From NCBI GenBank assembly GCA_948567375.1, contig OX419759.1, positions 52,925,493 to 52,989,492 on the forward strand: a stretch of 64,000 nt of DNA, in the 5' to 3' direction. This document shows positions 62,010-64,000 of the stretch, one piece after another (position 1 is the stretch's first letter; each line of letters starts with the position of its first letter). This stretch comes from Lunularia cruciata (taxonomy: Eukaryota > Streptophyta > Marchantiopsida > Lunulariales > Lunulariaceae). The position numbers were made by a program, and so were the translations under genes. The notes below the pieces were generated by a model. That model ran no database searches and was not told the DNA's origin. It saw only the letters and a program-made list of their open reading frames with translations.

Positions 62010-64000
62010 GGCACTTACCTCTAACAGCACTTGCTGATAAGGCGGGTACCTACAAGATAACCAATGCCACTCTGCGGGCAAGTGTGGCACTAGAGAAAGT
62101 GGGATGTAAGAAGCTGATTTCTGTTATGTGGGAGAGTGACTTTGCCCAAGGAAAACATGCAAAGGCCTTTTCCTACTTAATGGCAATTGCCTACTTGCTT
62201 TTTTACCAGCGGAGTGCTAAAGAATGACCATGATCTAAGTGTATAAACTAAAGTGCCTAGCCTATAGTGGAGCCTATAGCCTAGCTTATTTGAACTCAGG
62301 TTGCTCTTACCATATGTGTCCAAATAAGGAGTGGTTTCATGAATACAAACCACTCAATGGAAGATCTATGATAATGGGGAACAACATGGCTTGTAAAGCT
62401 ATTGGCATTGGTACAATACGCATTAAGATGTTTGATTGTGTTGCAAGGACTCTTGCTGATGTGAGGCATGTTCTTGAGTTAAGGAATAATTTGATATCAC
62501 TAGGCACTTTGGAGTCAAATGATTGGAGGTGAGGAGCAGAAAATAGAATACTCAAGGTAACAAAAGGAGCACTGGTTGCAATGAATTGCAAGAAGATAGG
62601 AAATCTTTATGAGCTAAGTTGGAGTTGTTTATGAGCTTTCCAAGTTATGTTTTGAGATTAAGTGTTACCAAAGGAGTGGCAATTACTATTTATGAAAAAG
62701 AAGATCCCAAAGATGTCACTCACTTATGGCACCTCCTTTTCCATCATATGAGTGAAAGGGGTCTAAGTGCATTGTCCAAGCAACAACTTTTGAAGGCTCT
62801 TAGAAGTTGTAAGTTAAAATTCTATGAGTATTGTGTAACAAGAAAGCAATGGAGGGTAAGCTTTTCCACTAGAGTTCATTGCACAGCTAGAATACTAGAC
62901 TATGTGTATCTCAATGTTTGGTGCCCTACACCTATAGCTTCAAAATCTAGAGCATTATATTTTGTATCTTTGGTTGATGATTACTCTAGGAGAGTATAGA
63001 TCTACACCATGAAGAAAACATTAGAGGTCTTCTCTATCTTTAAAAAATGGAAGGTGATGATGGAAAAACAAACCGAAGGAAAGTCAAGTGTTTGAGATGT
63101 GATAATGGTGGAGAATACAAACCTGGAGAGTTTGAAAGATATTGTAATAGTGAATGAATATTTCATCACTTTACTATACTAGGTACCCCTCAACAAAATG
63201 GAGTGGCAGAGCAGATAAATCATACACTTGGAGAATTCAAGAAGTATGTTAAGCAACACTGGATTGGAGAAGAACTTTTGGGCATAAGCTATCAATATGG
63301 CTTTTCATTTGGTAAACATTTCTCCTTCAACCACTATTGAGTGTAAGACACCTATGGAAAAATGGACAGGTTCGCATGTTGATTATGCTTCACGTTGAAT
63401 GTTTGGATGCATAGCTTCTGTTCATATTTAACAAGAACAATGGATAAAGTTAGATCCCAAATATAGAAAATGCATATTCTTGGGATATGAGATGTAGACA
63501 AAGGAATATAGATTATGGGATCCAAAAAGGTGTTGCCTTGTTCTGAGTAGGAATGTAGTTTTTGATGAGACTCACATGATGGAGACAATTAAGAGTGTAA
63601 AAAATGGCATTATGCAATGGATGAGGAGATGGAGTCTTTGGCCAAAATACAAACTTAGAGACTTGAAAATTTGCCTATGCAAAAGAGTGCAATTAGTTGC
63701 AGATGGATATTTTGGAAGAAGGGGGGACGTTCAAATCCGGGGAAGATCAATACAGAGCAATGCTTGTAGCAAAGGATTATAGCCAAAAGAAGATATTGAA
63801 TTCAATGAGATTTTTTCACCAAAGGTAAAAATTTCTTCAATTCATGCATTGTTGGTAATAGTTGTGTTGCATAACTTGGAGTTGGAGCAACTAGTGTTAC
63901 AACTGTTTTCTTACATCAAGAATTGGAGGAGAGACTTATATGCATCAACCTGAAGGTTTTGTGGTACCAAGGAATGAAAACCTAGTTTGCAAGTTATAAA
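62010..64000 (+). pseudogene. Ty1/copia remnant: protease, integrase, start of RT; runs off the window
   Basis: Sister of 31,090-33,060, up to the end of the window. The protease text is open (62,239-62,532: YLNSGCSYHMCPNKEWFHEY, with Asn where the catalytic Asp of DSG belongs; GNNMACKAIGIGTIRIKMFD). The GAG-pre-integrase/zinc text is at 62,690-62,850. In the integrase core the first Asp is again Asn (LNVWCP near 62,915). A one-base loss near 63,075 shifts the frame before the DNGGEY block, which is followed by QNGVAEQ. RT begins with MHQPEGFVVP (63,940). The element is not functional. The junction at 62,010 is the same as that at 31,090. Confidence 0.87.

Noticed and set aside
63730-63750. 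tRNA T-arm-like text (GTTCAAATCC)
   Set aside because: It is part of the copia pol text, and no cloverleaf can be drawn around it. I found no tRNA, rRNA or CRISPR array in the window.

Overview
The window is nuclear DNA of a land plant. It is AT-rich, dominated by decayed retrotransposons, and it carries two recognisable host gene families, a LOB-domain (LBD) transcription factor and a secreted class III peroxidase. Both families are typical of land plants and their close streptophyte relatives. I cannot tell which plant lineage it is from sequence alone. There is no sign of bacterial or organellar gene organisation.

The main architecture is a large, imperfect tandem segmental duplication. 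Unit A runs from about 15,440 to 31,085 and unit B from about 31,090 to 62,005. Material from a further copy lies at 1-6,300. At 62,010 the next copia remnant starts, in the same context as the one at 31,090. Each unit reads: copia remnant; R segment (about 2.5 kb, with a decayed minus-strand ORF); beta repeat; alpha repeat; retroelement leader/gag-like DNA; LBD gene; peroxidase gene on the minus strand; flank; next copia remnant. Unit B also holds an inserted block (36,180-39,205) with a minus-strand Ty3/gypsy remnant, followed by a third R copy. A sister gypsy remnant lies at 9,450-11,231.

The duplicated genes have decayed differently. The LBD copy at 24,180-24,785 is intact. Its sister at 49,525-50,128 has lost its ATG and has a 2-nt deletion just after the zinc-finger-like block. 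The two peroxidase copies are broken in complementary ways. Copy A (28,433-29,028) keeps exons 1-2 but lacks exons 3-4. Copy B (55,760-57,460) keeps exons 1, 3 and 4 but has lost the exon 2 splice acceptor and the first 16 codons of that exon. On this reading the window holds no complete peroxidase.

Events after duplication include a 413-bp solo LTR with a 5-bp target-site duplication in unit B only, copy-specific AT microsatellites, and a 74-bp perfect tandem duplication. The most notable is a long foldback in unit B (52,732-52,890). Its upper 30 positions pair almost perfectly around a 4-nt loop, while its lower stem is imperfect, which resembles a plant MIRNA precursor. Unit A keeps only one arm.

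Most of the rest (alpha, beta and R families, leader/gag-like DNA) is repeat sequence that I could group by internal similarity but not assign to a named family.
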